Part shown: positions 42,634-50,317 of the stretch, piece by piece
Layout: every line of letters starts with the position of its first letter
Numbering within the stretch: position 1 is the stretch's first letter
Source: Paenibacillus sp. Soil766
Lineage (GTDB): Bacteria > Bacillota > Bacilli > Paenibacillales > NBRC-103111
Assembly (NCBI RefSeq): GCF_001428105.1
Contig: NZ_LMSJ01000059.1
Span: 72,011-136,010 of the forward strand
Reading direction: 5' to 3'
DNA: 64,000 nucleotides
Position numbers and translations under genes: made by a program
Notes under the pieces: model-generated
Database searches by the model: none
The model's input: only the letters and a program-made list of their open reading frames with translations
What the model was told of the DNA's origin: nothing

Positions 42634-43143
42634 TTAGTTTACCTCCACAAGCGTATCATCGTTCATTTTTATCCGTAAAAGCTTAAGTGCTTGGTACAGC
42701 CGAGTCTTAATCGTACTCGTGTTTTCTTTTAGCACATCTGCAATTTCATCGATCTTCAAATCTTCGAAATAGCGAAGCGTAATCACACTTCGATACATAG
42801 CAGGTAAATCTTCTAATGCTCTCTCCAAGTCAATATCCGTGTAGGCATCTTCACTGCCAGGCGTTATCGCTTCCATTGTCACATCATCCATAACGGTAAG
42901 TTTCTTATGTTTACGCAAGAAATCTAATGAGGTATTGACGACAATTCGGTAAAACCAACTTTTTATGGCCACATGGCTTTTCAACGAATCTGAGGCTGCT
43001 AAAGCTTTCTGAATCGCCTCTTGCACGATGTCGAGTGCATCCTCTTGATTTTTCACATAGCTATAGGCAAGACGATATACATGCTCCTTATGCTCCGTTA
43101 TACAGGTAATGAGTTCATTTTCTAGCTTCCTATTCGTAGTCAT
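42634..43143 (-). CDS. sigV: ECF RNA polymerase sigma factor, SigV-like
   Basis: The 169-residue protein has sigma region 2 (VYRLAYSYVKNQEDALDIVQEAI at about 20-42, then IKSWFYRIVVNTSLDFLRK) and region 4 (LEDLPAMYRSVITLRYFEDL and IDEIADVLKENTSTIKTRL, about 105-150). Region 3 is missing, as expected for ECF factors. Wording and length match Bacillus SigV, which drives lysozyme resistance genes such as oatA and dlt. It forms a tight operon with the membrane anti-sigma gene. An ECF-type promoter lies upstream, which suggests autoregulation. Confidence 0.87.
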   Translation of the reverse strand: MTTNRKLENELITCITEHKEHVYRLAYSYVKNQEDALDIVQEAIQKALAASDSLKSHVAIKSWFYRIVVNTSLDFLRKHKKLTVMDDVTMEAITPGSEDAYTDIDLERALEDLPAMYRSVITLRYFEDLKIDEIADVLKENTSTIKTRLYQALKLLRIKMNDDTLVEVN

Positions 43144-43203
43144 ATCGTTGATGACGCTCCTTTTACCGCGCGGTTAATCAGATTTGAATCATGTTGTAGC
43201 TAA

Positions 43204-43230
43204 GACGTATAGGAGTGCCAAATAGTTTGA
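43204..43230 (-). promoter_or_regulatory. Putative ECF promoter of sigV-rsiV
   Basis: On the minus strand TCAAAC (43230-43225) and CGTC (43207-43204) are 17 bp apart, close to the ECF/SigV pattern TGAAAC-N16/17-CGTC. It lies about 60 bp upstream of the sigV start. Confidence 0.6.
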
Positions 43231-43299
43231 TTTCGAAGCCTACCATTTTAGGGAATCCACTGGTATACTAACAGCAAGACGCTTATGAGGTGAACCGCT

Positions 43300-44382
43300 A
43301 TGAATATTATTAAAGTCAAAGACCGCCATGAGTTAGATCGACGAGTCCCTTCGATGCCTTGGTATATTGAGAAATTTATTAATTATAAGCTTCCTGATCT
43401 TTCACCCTCATCACTTCTTGAATATGTACGTGATTATGAAATTTTCCTCTCATGGCTTCTTGCCGAGGGATTAAGCACAGCGACCGTAATGAATCAAGTC
43501 CCACTTGAGGACTTAGAGCGACTACATATGGACAGCGTTAATAATTTTCGCATGTTCCTTGCGACTCGTAAAGCACAAGCTAATGGTAAAACTACGATTA
43601 ACCGTAAATTGTCTGCACTGCGCTCCTTATTTCATTATTTGAGTCAAATTGCCGAAGATGATAACTTCTACCCGCTCCTGAAACGAAATGTGATGGCGAA
43701 GGTAGAGATTAAGCGAGCGCATAAGGCCAAAGACAGCGCAGCGAAGCTCGAAGGCAAGTTGCTGCAGGAAGATGAAATTGCAGAGTTCATTGCTTATGTG
43801 AAAGATGGCTATGAGCACGATATAGCAACGAATAAACAAGCACTATACGCCTATGAGTTAAATAAGGTCAGAGATGCCTGTATCGTTACGCTGATCCTCA
43901 ATTCAGGACTTCGTGTATCTGAGGTGTTTAACCTGAATGTCGATGATATCGATATGAAATTGAAACTCGTCCATGTGTATCGAAAAGGTAAAAATGACGA
44001 TACGTTCAAAACGCCAGTCTACTTCCGTCTCGATGCCATTCAAGCCATCACGGACTACTTGAGGATACGCTCCTCCCGATACAAGCCAGCCAAAAAAGAA
44101 AAGGCCCTCTTCATTGCCATGGCCAATGGCAAAAAAGAAGGCGAGCGTATGACGAAACGAGCAATTCAAGAGCTTGTGATCAAATATGCAAAACGATTTG
44201 GTAAGCCGTACTTATCTGTACATAAATTGCGACACTCGTTCGCCACGGATTATTACTTACAGAACGACTTGTACAAAACGCAAGAACAGCTCGGCCATGC
44301 TTCTCCTGAGACCACACAAATCTATGCACATCTCACGGATCGTACAATGTCTGAAGCGATTGACAAGCGTGCGGAGTCTTAA
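43300..44382 (+). CDS. xerS: Tyrosine recombinase, XerS-like
   Basis: The 360-residue protein has an N-terminal MPWYIEKFINYKLPDLSPSS stretch and YVRDYEIFLSWLLAEGLS typical of the longer XerS recombinases (about 356 residues in streptococci). All catalytic residues are seen: Arg in LNSGLRVSEVFNL, Lys in YRKGKNDDTFKTPV, HxxR in HKLRHSFATDYY, and GHASPETTQIYAHL. XerS acts alone on a difSL site in streptococci. I see no obvious dif in the flanks. Paenibacilli usually also have XerC/D (CodV/RipX), so this may be an extra chromosomal recombinase. GAGGTGA precedes the ATG. Confidence 0.82.
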   Translation: MNIIKVKDRHELDRRVPSMPWYIEKFINYKLPDLSPSSLLEYVRDYEIFLSWLLAEGLSTATVMNQVPLEDLERLHMDSVNNFRMFLATRKAQANGKTTINRKLSALRSLFHYLSQIAEDDNFYPLLKRNVMAKVEIKRAHKAKDSAAKLEGKLLQEDEIAEFIAYVKDGYEHDIATNKQALYAYELNKVRDACIVTLILNSGLRVSEVFNLNVDDIDMKLKLVHVYRKGKNDDTFKTPVYFRLDAIQAITDYLRIRSSRYKPAKKEKALFIAMANGKKEGERMTKRAIQELVIKYAKRFGKPYLSVHKLRHSFATDYYLQNDLYKTQEQLGHASPETTQIYAHLTDRTMSEAIDKRAES

Positions 44383-44422
44383 GGCTGTTAATACCCCACA
44401 CTCGGCACTACTATTGTGTAAA

Positions 44423-45103
44423 TTATCCAGCCATGTTGTTGATAGAGTGAATGGTATCAAATACAGAAATATGATCTACTTTACCCGTAGATTTGGGAAT
44501 AATAAATTTGAGTTGAAATTCTTGTGAAGCTTTATAAATATAAATGGTATCATCACCATTGACTTTGGTGTCAGTTGGCTTGCCTAAAGCTTGTTCAATC
44601 TGACTTAACGTCAGTGTATGCAACTTTGGATCATTCGAGCGAATATCTATGATTTGACTTCCCTTATTAAAACCAATAACAGCATTCTTCTTTGTGTAGG
44701 TCGCGTAAATTCCACTACCCGCTGATTCTGACTTATCAGCCTTTCCCCACGATTTATCGACATCGTCAGTAAGTCCAGTATTGGCTGCAAACGGAATGCC
44801 GTTAACTTTACCTGATTTGGCAAGCTCCAACATATCTTTAATTTGCTTAGATACCGTACTTGCACTTGTAGTTGACGAAGGCATCGGTGATGAAGTAGGA
44901 GCCGCGGAAGCACTAACAGTAGGACTTGCAGTTGGACTAGCCACTGAAGTTGTTGCAGGTGTAGCGGATGGGGATGGTGACGAGCTCGGACTTGGAGTCG
45001 TCGTATTGGACGCCGAGTCTTGTGTTGAAGAACATGCCGTCGCTAAGAGCATTGTCGACAAAATCAACGTATATATTGTAGTTTTTCTCTTGTATGTTTT
45101 CAT
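44423..45103 (-). CDS. YjgB/DUF4309 family lipoprotein
   Basis: The 226-residue protein has a type II signal peptide with Cys24 in LLATACSSTQD; the -3 residue is Ala instead of the usual Leu. A Ser/Thr/Pro-rich linker spans about 30-85 (TPSPSSSPSPSATPATTS-like). The C-terminal DUF4309-type domain has IKDMLELAKSGKVNGIPFA, DVDKSWGKADKSES, YATYTKKNAVIGFNKG and TLSQIEQALGKPTDT. Exported and membrane-anchored; the function is unknown. AAAGGAGAT precedes the ATG. It converges with xerS. Confidence 0.82.
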   Translation of the reverse strand: MKTYKRKTTIYTLILSTMLLATACSSTQDSASNTTTPSPSSSPSPSATPATTSVASPTASPTVSASAAPTSSPMPSSTTSASTVSKQIKDMLELAKSGKVNGIPFAANTGLTDDVDKSWGKADKSESAGSGIYATYTKKNAVIGFNKGSQIIDIRSNDPKLHTLTLSQIEQALGKPTDTKVNGDDTIYIYKASQEFQLKFIIPKSTGKVDHISVFDTIHSINNMAG

Positions 45104-45184
45104 AGTAATCTCCTTTAATTGATTTAGTTACAGTTTACTAACGAAGTACCTACATAAAAAGTTGCAACTCATGAAATAAAACAA

Positions 45185-45210
45185 ACCATAAGGGAATAAT
45201 CCCCTATGGT
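45185..45210. terminator. Terminator of the aldo/keto reductase gene
   Basis: ACCATAAGGG and CCCCTATGGT pair around AATAAT (one mismatch or bulge). The minus strand continues TTGTTTTA after the stem; the plus strand continues TTGTTTT as well. Confidence 0.78.
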
Positions 45211-45234
45211 TTGTTTTGGTTAGAATTGGCAACA

Positions 45235-46224
45235 TTATTTCAAGATTTTCTCAATCGCTGCTAATTCTTCTGGAGCAAACTCCAGATTTTTAAGAGCGGC
45301 AACATTCTCCTCAATTTGTGACACGCGACTTGCACCAATCAAAGCTGACGTAACACGCTCGCCGCGAAGTACCCAAGCCAGTGACATCTGTGCTAAGCTT
45401 TGACCACGAGAGCTTGCCAACTCGTTTAGCTGAATAATTTGGTTGAGCTTGTCTTCTGTGATATCCTTCTCTTTCAAGAATTGACTCTTTCCGCCAGCTC
45501 TCGAATCCGCAGGGATTCCATTCAGATATTTATTCGTTAGCAAGCCTTGAGCAAGCGGGCAAAAAGCAATACTTCCAGCACCGAAATCATCCAATACATC
45601 CTGTAAACCTTCTTCGATCCAGCGATTCATCATACTATAGGCAGGTTGATGGATAAGAAGTGGTGTCCCCAAACCTTTGAGAATGGAAGCCGCTTCTTTC
45701 GTTTGCTCAGCAGAATAGTTGGAAAGTCCAACATAAAGCGCCTTACCTTGACGTACGATTAAATCCAAAGTCGCCATCGTTTCTTCAAACGGTGTGTTCG
45801 GATCTGGGCGGTGAGAGTAGAAAATATCTACATAGTCTAGGCCCATTCTTTTCAAGCTTTGATCCAAGCTGGAAACCATGTTTTTCTTGGAGCCCCACTC
45901 GCCATAAGGACCTTCCCACATGTGGTAACCTGCTTTTGTTGAGATAATTAATTCATCGCGATATGCTGCGAGGTCACTTTTAAGCACACGTCCCATTAAT
46001 TCCTCAGCAGAGCCTGGCGGTGGGCCATAGTTATTCGCTAAGTCAAAGTGTGTAATCCCCAAATCAAAAGAACGCAGCAACATAGCTCTTCCGTTCTCAT
46101 GTAAATCTAAACCTCCGAAATTATGCCACATGCCGAGTGAGATTGCAGGAAGCTTCAACCCCGATTTTCCAGTACGATTATATTTCATTTCTGCATAGCG
46201 TGTTTGACTTGCTTGATAGACCAT
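45235..46224 (-). CDS. Aldo/keto reductase, L-glyceraldehyde 3-phosphate reductase type
   Basis: The 329-residue AKR barrel has FDLANNYGPPPGSAEELMG (Asp/Tyr, about 60-78), LIISTKAGYHMW (Lys) and DYVDIFYSHRPDPNTPFEET (His, about 140). The C-terminal ALIGASRVSQIEENV binds NADP. The GPPPGSAE loop and KAGYHMWEGPYGEWGSKK are specific to the YghZ/MgrA (AKR14) group, which reduces L-glyceraldehyde 3-phosphate and methylglyoxal. AAGGAGG precedes the ATG. It is monocistronic. Confidence 0.88.
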   Translation of the reverse strand: MVYQASQTRYAEMKYNRTGKSGLKLPAISLGMWHNFGGLDLHENGRAMLLRSFDLGITHFDLANNYGPPPGSAEELMGRVLKSDLAAYRDELIISTKAGYHMWEGPYGEWGSKKNMVSSLDQSLKRMGLDYVDIFYSHRPDPNTPFEETMATLDLIVRQGKALYVGLSNYSAEQTKEAASILKGLGTPLLIHQPAYSMMNRWIEEGLQDVLDDFGAGSIAFCPLAQGLLTNKYLNGIPADSRAGGKSQFLKEKDITEDKLNQIIQLNELASSRGQSLAQMSLAWVLRGERVTSALIGASRVSQIEENVAALKNLEFAPEELAAIEKILK

Positions 46225-46352
46225 GATAGTCCTCCTTCACATTTCTATGTAACCTGAATTTGGTATGAAACATATGTATTCACTAAAGTTTTCACAAATA
46301 TCCTTCTTCCTATGTACCAGTATAGTTCAAGCCTGTCAACAATAAAAGAACT

Positions 46353-46396
46353 GAAAAAAACGTGTCTTACTAACCTTAAGGTTAGTATGGCACGTT
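46353..46396 (-). terminator. Rho-independent terminator of the kinase gene
   Basis: On the minus strand ACGTG...TACTAACC-TTAA-GGTTAGTA...CACGT forms a long stem with a small internal loop (46360-46396), followed by TTTTTTTC. Confidence 0.85.
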
Positions 46397-46403
46397 TTAT
46401 AGA

Positions 46404-47432
46404 TTAATTCTGATCTAAACGTAGTAAGGTGTTGTGCTCTTGGAGCCATTTCGTTTTCTCATACGTATTGCCAATAATATCGACCAGCACGCCTTGTGGA
46501 TCTACCCCATCCAAGTATCGCCCAAGGAAATGAATGAAAACATCAAGTCTACGAAGCTCGATTAGCAGGGGTAATATCCTAATTTCTTCTTGTGATAATT
46601 GGACAAATTGACAGTAACCTTCATAAAATGCTTTGCTATTCCTTCTGAGCCTATCCTCGGAAAGCATCGGGTCAATAAGATCGGACAAACAAACGGCAAG
46701 TTCCATAACCCTCGCATCGATCGTCACAAATTCAAAATCAAGAATGGCAACAAAACGCCCCTCATCATCCACCAGCATGTTGGAACCGTTAATATCGCCA
46801 TGGACGAGTTGATGCGGCAGCTGACGAATGGTGGGAATGGCGCTAAACAATGCCATGTAACGATTAAATATATAAGCAAGTTCGTCCTGCTGTGCGATGA
46901 ACGGCTCAGGCGGTTGCAGCGCGAAAGCTTGAATCGCATCTGGCTTGCAGCTAGGATGAATATGTTCTATTTCATAGTAAGGAGCGTACTCCGGTTTATC
47001 TGCTATTGAAATCTTGGCTAGGGAAGCAGATAATTGTCCTGCCGCTTTCCCCATCTCTTTCAGTTGACTTATACCTAATTCGATTGGATTATGACCTTCT
47101 GTAAAAGTAAACAAGGCAGCAAGCTTCCCATCATCATCTTCCCCTAAAGTCACCACAGTTCCCCCAGTTGGCAGCTCTAGAGGTATTGGAATTTCGAAAG
47201 GAAGCTCCTCCTTCATTTCAGCTAAACGAAGCAATACGCTATGCTCAAACTTAATTTTGTTCCGGTCACGATGCGTTTCATACAGTCGTAGAACATATGT
47301 ACGATCCTCTACCTCAACGAATCGTGTTGTATTATTCATCCCGCCTGCCCCAACACGAAGCGTCCATGTTTGGTCCCCGAACCAATTAGCTGGGAGTAAT
47401 GCTAATTGTTCCTCTTTTTCAATGACTCGCAT
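46404..47432 (-). CDS. APH-family phosphotransferase / kinase-like protein
   Basis: The 342-residue protein has an aminoglycoside phosphotransferase/RdoA-like kinase fold. NNTTRFVEVEDRTYVLRLYE (about 33-52) carries the ATP-binding Lys/Arg strand. LPHQLVHGDINGSNMLVDDE (about 207-226) holds the Brenner motif HGDxxxxN, and VAILDFEFVTIDARVMELA has the metal-binding DFE. The substrate could be a small alcohol such as choline or homoserine, or a protein. Nothing in the neighbours decides. It ends at its own terminator. Confidence 0.82.
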   Translation of the reverse strand: MRVIEKEEQLALLPANWFGDQTWTLRVGAGGMNNTTRFVEVEDRTYVLRLYETHRDRNKIKFEHSVLLRLAEMKEELPFEIPIPLELPTGGTVVTLGEDDDGKLAALFTFTEGHNPIELGISQLKEMGKAAGQLSASLAKISIADKPEYAPYYEIEHIHPSCKPDAIQAFALQPPEPFIAQQDELAYIFNRYMALFSAIPTIRQLPHQLVHGDINGSNMLVDDEGRFVAILDFEFVTIDARVMELAVCLSDLIDPMLSEDRLRRNSKAFYEGYCQFVQLSQEEIRILPLLIELRRLDVFIHFLGRYLDGVDPQGVLVDIIGNTYEKTKWLQEHNTLLRLDQN

Positions 47433-47455
47433 AATACCCTGACTCAGCTCCTCTC

Positions 47456-47962
47456 TTAAACTTGATTGTCACCTTCTACCGCGAATTCAAAATCCTCTAC
47501 ATCGAAAGCCTCGACAGGTATGGCATACTCCACTAATCGCTCAATAAAATCAAATTGATCCGTTAATAACACAGCTTGCTCTTTCAATGAGGTCAAAATT
47601 AATTCCGTTTCGATGGGATCAAATTGATCCCCATAAGCTTCATTATCTATTGCATACACAATTTTCAATGTCACATGCTCATTTATTGGTAAAGGAGGGC
47701 TTTTTCCCCAAGGCATGGACAACGCTTTTTCAATTTTTTTCTTATTAAAAGATTCCTCAAAAAATGCAATGAGCTCACCGATCATTTGTTTGACAAAACC
47801 ATCATCTTCATGTTCTAACATAATCGGTTCAGGGCTGCTATGCAGTTCATATAATTCTTGAATGGTCGTGTAAGGAATCAAATAGGTCACAGGCTTTGAT
47901 GGCAGCATGAGCTGGCCATGCACGGCTAACATCACAGCTTCGATAATAAACGTTTTGCTCAT
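47456..47962 (-). CDS. Conserved hypothetical protein
   Basis: The protein has 168 residues from the ATG at 47962 (MSKTFIIEAVMLAVHGQLML), with GGGGGG upstream. Highlights are VTYLIPYTTIQELYELHSS, IGELIAFFEESFNKKKIEKA and FDPIETELILTSLKEQAVLL. I recall close Paenibacillus relatives labelled ADP-heptose synthase, but there is no nucleotidyltransferase HxGH or kinase motif here, so that name is unsupported. It is soluble, acidic and of unknown role. It may be cotranscribed with the kinase 23 bp downstream. Confidence 0.75.
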   Translation of the reverse strand: MSKTFIIEAVMLAVHGQLMLPSKPVTYLIPYTTIQELYELHSSPEPIMLEHEDDGFVKQMIGELIAFFEESFNKKKIEKALSMPWGKSPPLPINEHVTLKIVYAIDNEAYGDQFDPIETELILTSLKEQAVLLTDQFDFIERLVEYAIPVEAFDVEDFEFAVEGDNQV

Positions 47963-48061
47963 GGAGTCCCCCCCTAATGCTACAATCATCATTCAGCAAT
48001 ACTTCGCTAAGAATACTCGGAAACCCTTTTTTTCACATAGAAACACATCGTACCCTTGCCT

Positions 48062-48117
48062 CATAAAATTAAACCGTTAGCCCCCAAGATCGCTTTGACC
48101 ATTCGAGCTAACGGTTC
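48062..48117 (-). terminator. Terminator of the ykuK gene
   Basis: AACCGTTAGC pairs with GCTAACGGTT (48072-48081 with 48107-48116) around a 25-nt loop. The minus strand continues TTAATTTTATG. Confidence 0.7.
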
Positions 48118-48126
48118 ATAACCAGC

Positions 48127-48720
48127 TTATAAACTACCATCGAACACCTCATTGTCTTCATAAAGAGGTCGATATGGTTTCTTAGAGAAGCGATTCGCAT
48201 AGGCGGATGCCACATAACAATCGGGTTTAATGACCGGAACCATCCCGACAGATTCCACCCGTCTCACCATTTCTTGGACGAATTTTGCCGTCCGATTTCT
48301 ATTCTCGTCATCTCCCGCATCAATATGAATGAACATATCGAACGTGGCACCTTGATACAGATGAGGAAGAATAATATTTTCCATATCTAATCGCTTGTTT
48401 TCGTCAAAATACATCGCAATCTCTTCACTTAACGTCGTTTCCATCGAAAGCTTTTCTTTGATGGAGTGAAGGGCTCTTGGTACGATGACTTGACGATAAC
48501 ATGCCCACGCTCCTTTCCCTAGCCGCTGGATCACTACGCCGGTAATGAATTTCGTATGACCTGTGTGTACCTGACAATCCGTACCTATAATGAATTTATA
48601 GGTTGCCACAGGGTCAAGACGCATGAAATGGAGAATACGCTCGTGCACGGTATCCAGGTTAAGTCCTCTTTCTGCCCGATTCCTAAATTCCAGTGGTTGG
48701 TTCGTCGTCGAAGGTTTCAA
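48127..48720 (-). CDS. ykuK: RNase H-like YkuK family protein (DUF458)
   Basis: The protein has 197 residues and a TTG start at 48720 behind AAGGGAGAG. The RNase H-like core shows FIIGTDCQVHTGHTKFITGV (about 43-62) and IQRLGKGAWACYRQVIVPR. METTLSEEIAMYF, FDMFIHIDAGDDENRNRTAKF and YVASAYANRFSKK follow. These match YkuK throughout (GTDSQVH, DIG, NRT, ASxYANRYT). Acidic residues for metal binding (D in GTDC, E in SEEIA, D in HIDAG) are kept. The biochemical function of the family is not known. Confidence 0.88.
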   Translation of the reverse strand: MKPSTTNQPLEFRNRAERGLNLDTVHERILHFMRLDPVATYKFIIGTDCQVHTGHTKFITGVVIQRLGKGAWACYRQVIVPRALHSIKEKLSMETTLSEEIAMYFDENKRLDMENIILPHLYQGATFDMFIHIDAGDDENRNRTAKFVQEMVRRVESVGMVPVIKPDCYVASAYANRFSKKPYRPLYEDNEVFDGSL

Positions 48721-48752
48721 AGATAAGGCTCTCCCTTTCTCCTTAAACTATA

Positions 48753-48786
48753 GAAAAAGGCGGATGCTCAAGGCAGCACCCACCTT
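48753..48786 (-). terminator. Terminator of the SH3b-NlpC/P60 gene
   Basis: On the minus strand GGTGGGTGCT pairs with AGCATCCGCC using G-T pairs (48783-48774 with 48768-48759), followed by TTTTTC. Confidence 0.75.
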
Positions 48787-48828
48787 TAATATAGTATATG
48801 GCAAACCTTGCCTGTTCGAACCATCAAC

Positions 48829-49788
48829 TTATTTTAAAACAGGGCCACCGTACAAAAATCGATTTTCCCACTGCTTGCCATCGATCGTATCGACGCGAAC
48901 GCCACCTGATTCAACGGAATAGGTATGCAGCATTTGACCGTTGCCTAAGTATAGACCAACATGTGTGATAGGCTCTGTCAAGACATTAATGTCATCGTAA
49001 TCCGATGCTTTAGAACCTTTGTAGCTGCTGAAAAATAAGAGATCCCCGCGCTTTAACTTCGTCCAATCCTTCACAATTGAACCCAACGATCTTACATAGC
49101 TGCCTTGCGCAGCAGAATCACTTGGCAAAGACAGACGGAGAGCATCCCAGTACATCGTTTGCACAAAGTCTGAGCAGTCAAAAGTAGTTGGATCATTGCG
49201 TGTTGATCCGAATTCATACGGAGTACCCAGGTACGCTTGACCCGCTTCAATCACAGCTTCGATCTCATCCGCTATAGGCATATTTGGCTTCACTACGGAG
49301 AAGTCTACAGTTATGTATTTGGAACTAGTGCTCATATAACCGCTGACACCGTCAGCATCTTTCACTTTATACCAGCTATCATTCACTTTATCAGTGACAA
49401 GAACTTCCTCACCTTTGGCTAACATTCGAATAACTTTTGAACCCGAGCTAGCGTCTGAAGAAGGTAATGTACGGAAATTAACACCATAAATGATTTGTGC
49501 ATTACTAACAATCGTTATGTATTTACTGTTTGTCGATACGTATCCACTTACACTTTGCGCATCCTTAATTTTGAACCAATTCGCTGTCGGATAGTCAGTC
49601 ACTGTGACCAATTCCCCTGTTTTCAACATGCGAATGACATTACTCGATGTGCTTGGTTGATCTCGAAAGCTTACCCCTGCTACGATCTGAGCTTTCGTCA
49701 CGACCCCCTCTTCAGCTTGCGTATCATTGGGAAGTAGAGCCATGAATGATACCATCAATACAGCAATTACCATTGTCAACTTATTCAT
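48829..49788 (-). CDS. Secreted SH3b-SH3b-NlpC/P60 endopeptidase
   Basis: The protein has 319 residues from the ATG at 49788 (MNKLTMVIAVLMVSFMALLP), with GGAGGG upstream. A signal peptide ends near Ala25. Two bacterial SH3 domains follow (about 30-93 and 97-161), each with the pattern VxFRxxPSxxSxxIRMLxxGExVxVTD ... WxKIKDxxxxSGYxSTxSKYI. The NlpC/P60 domain (about 172-319) has Cys205 in FDCSDFVQTMYW, His in EPITHVGLYLGNG and YLGTPYEFGSTR. It is a peptidoglycan hydrolase acting at the wall, like YkfC-type gamma-D-Glu-diamino-acid endopeptidases. Monocistronic. Confidence 0.9.
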   Translation of the reverse strand: MNKLTMVIAVLMVSFMALLPNDTQAEEGVVTKAQIVAGVSFRDQPSTSSNVIRMLKTGELVTVTDYPTANWFKIKDAQSVSGYVSTNSKYITIVSNAQIIYGVNFRTLPSSDASSGSKVIRMLAKGEEVLVTDKVNDSWYKVKDADGVSGYMSTSSKYITVDFSVVKPNMPIADEIEAVIEAGQAYLGTPYEFGSTRNDPTTFDCSDFVQTMYWDALRLSLPSDSAAQGSYVRSLGSIVKDWTKLKRGDLLFFSSYKGSKASDYDDINVLTEPITHVGLYLGNGQMLHTYSVESGGVRVDTIDGKQWENRFLYGGPVLK

Positions 49789-49927
49789 CGTCTTACCCTC
49801 CACCTCATGATGTTAAAATTTTCTTTCGTATCCTTATTATAGTTTGAGGGGGTCATGCGCGAATATAGGTGAATGGTAACGATTCTTGTCTTACCATGCG
49901 TGGCGATTAGCCTATTGACGGCTAGGT

Positions 49928-50224
49928 TTAATTTTCCAATTTCCGAGCTTCAGCTTTACGAGTTATAGATGACCAATACAGTCGCCATTGTGGTGAGTTT
50001 TTGAGTTTTACATTTCCTATCTTCATCTCATTTTCTTCCAATTCAATCACTTGCCAACTGTTGGGATCTTGAACAGCTTGTGATTCTAAAAAGTTAAAAG
50101 CGTGCTCTTTGGCTTCCTCTTGCTCATGCCAGAATTTCACACCATAGTATGCGAGTCCATAGTGGTTAACCAGTGTCGTCGTATAAATTTGTTCGGATTC
50201 TATATGCTGCAGCACATAAGGCAT
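49928..50224 (-). CDS. Small conserved hypothetical protein
   Basis: The protein has 98 residues with AGGAGG 9 nt before the ATG. It begins MPYVLQHIESEQIYTTTLVN and continues YGVKFWHEQEEAKEHAFNFL. It ends Lys/Arg-rich. No membrane segment, Cys or known motif is seen. The excellent ribosome binding site makes it a real gene. Function unknown. Confidence 0.75.
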   Translation of the reverse strand: MPYVLQHIESEQIYTTTLVNHYGLAYYGVKFWHEQEEAKEHAFNFLESQAVQDPNSWQVIELEENEMKIGNVKLKNSPQWRLYWSSITRKAEARKLEN

Positions 50225-50242
50225 ATTCCTTTACCTCCTGAT

Positions 50243-50275
50243 GAAAAGGCCCATTCACCACAAGGGGAATGGACC
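50243..50275 (-). terminator. Terminator of the fused 2-oxoacid oxidoreductase operon
   Basis: GGTCCATTC pairs with GAATGGGCC on the minus strand (50274-50266 with 50256-50248), followed by TTTTC. Confidence 0.8.
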
Positions 50276-50317
50276 TCCGTTTGTAGACGAGATTTCTCAG
50301 ATAACAGTTATGCCAAC

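Noticed and set aside
36050-44382. Prophage or integrative element between the two tyrosine recombinases
   Set aside because: The genes between are ordinary chromosomal families (YwbE, AraC, SigV/RsiV). No phage, conjugation or att direct repeats are seen, and the recombinases face outward.
44781-45122. 113-codon frame opposite the lipoprotein
   Set aside because: It is a mirror of the Ser/Thr/Pro-rich linker in another frame, with no ribosome binding site or family pattern.
47456-47962. ADP-heptose synthase label remembered for homologues
   Set aside because: No HxGH nucleotidyltransferase or ribokinase motif is present in the 168 residues.
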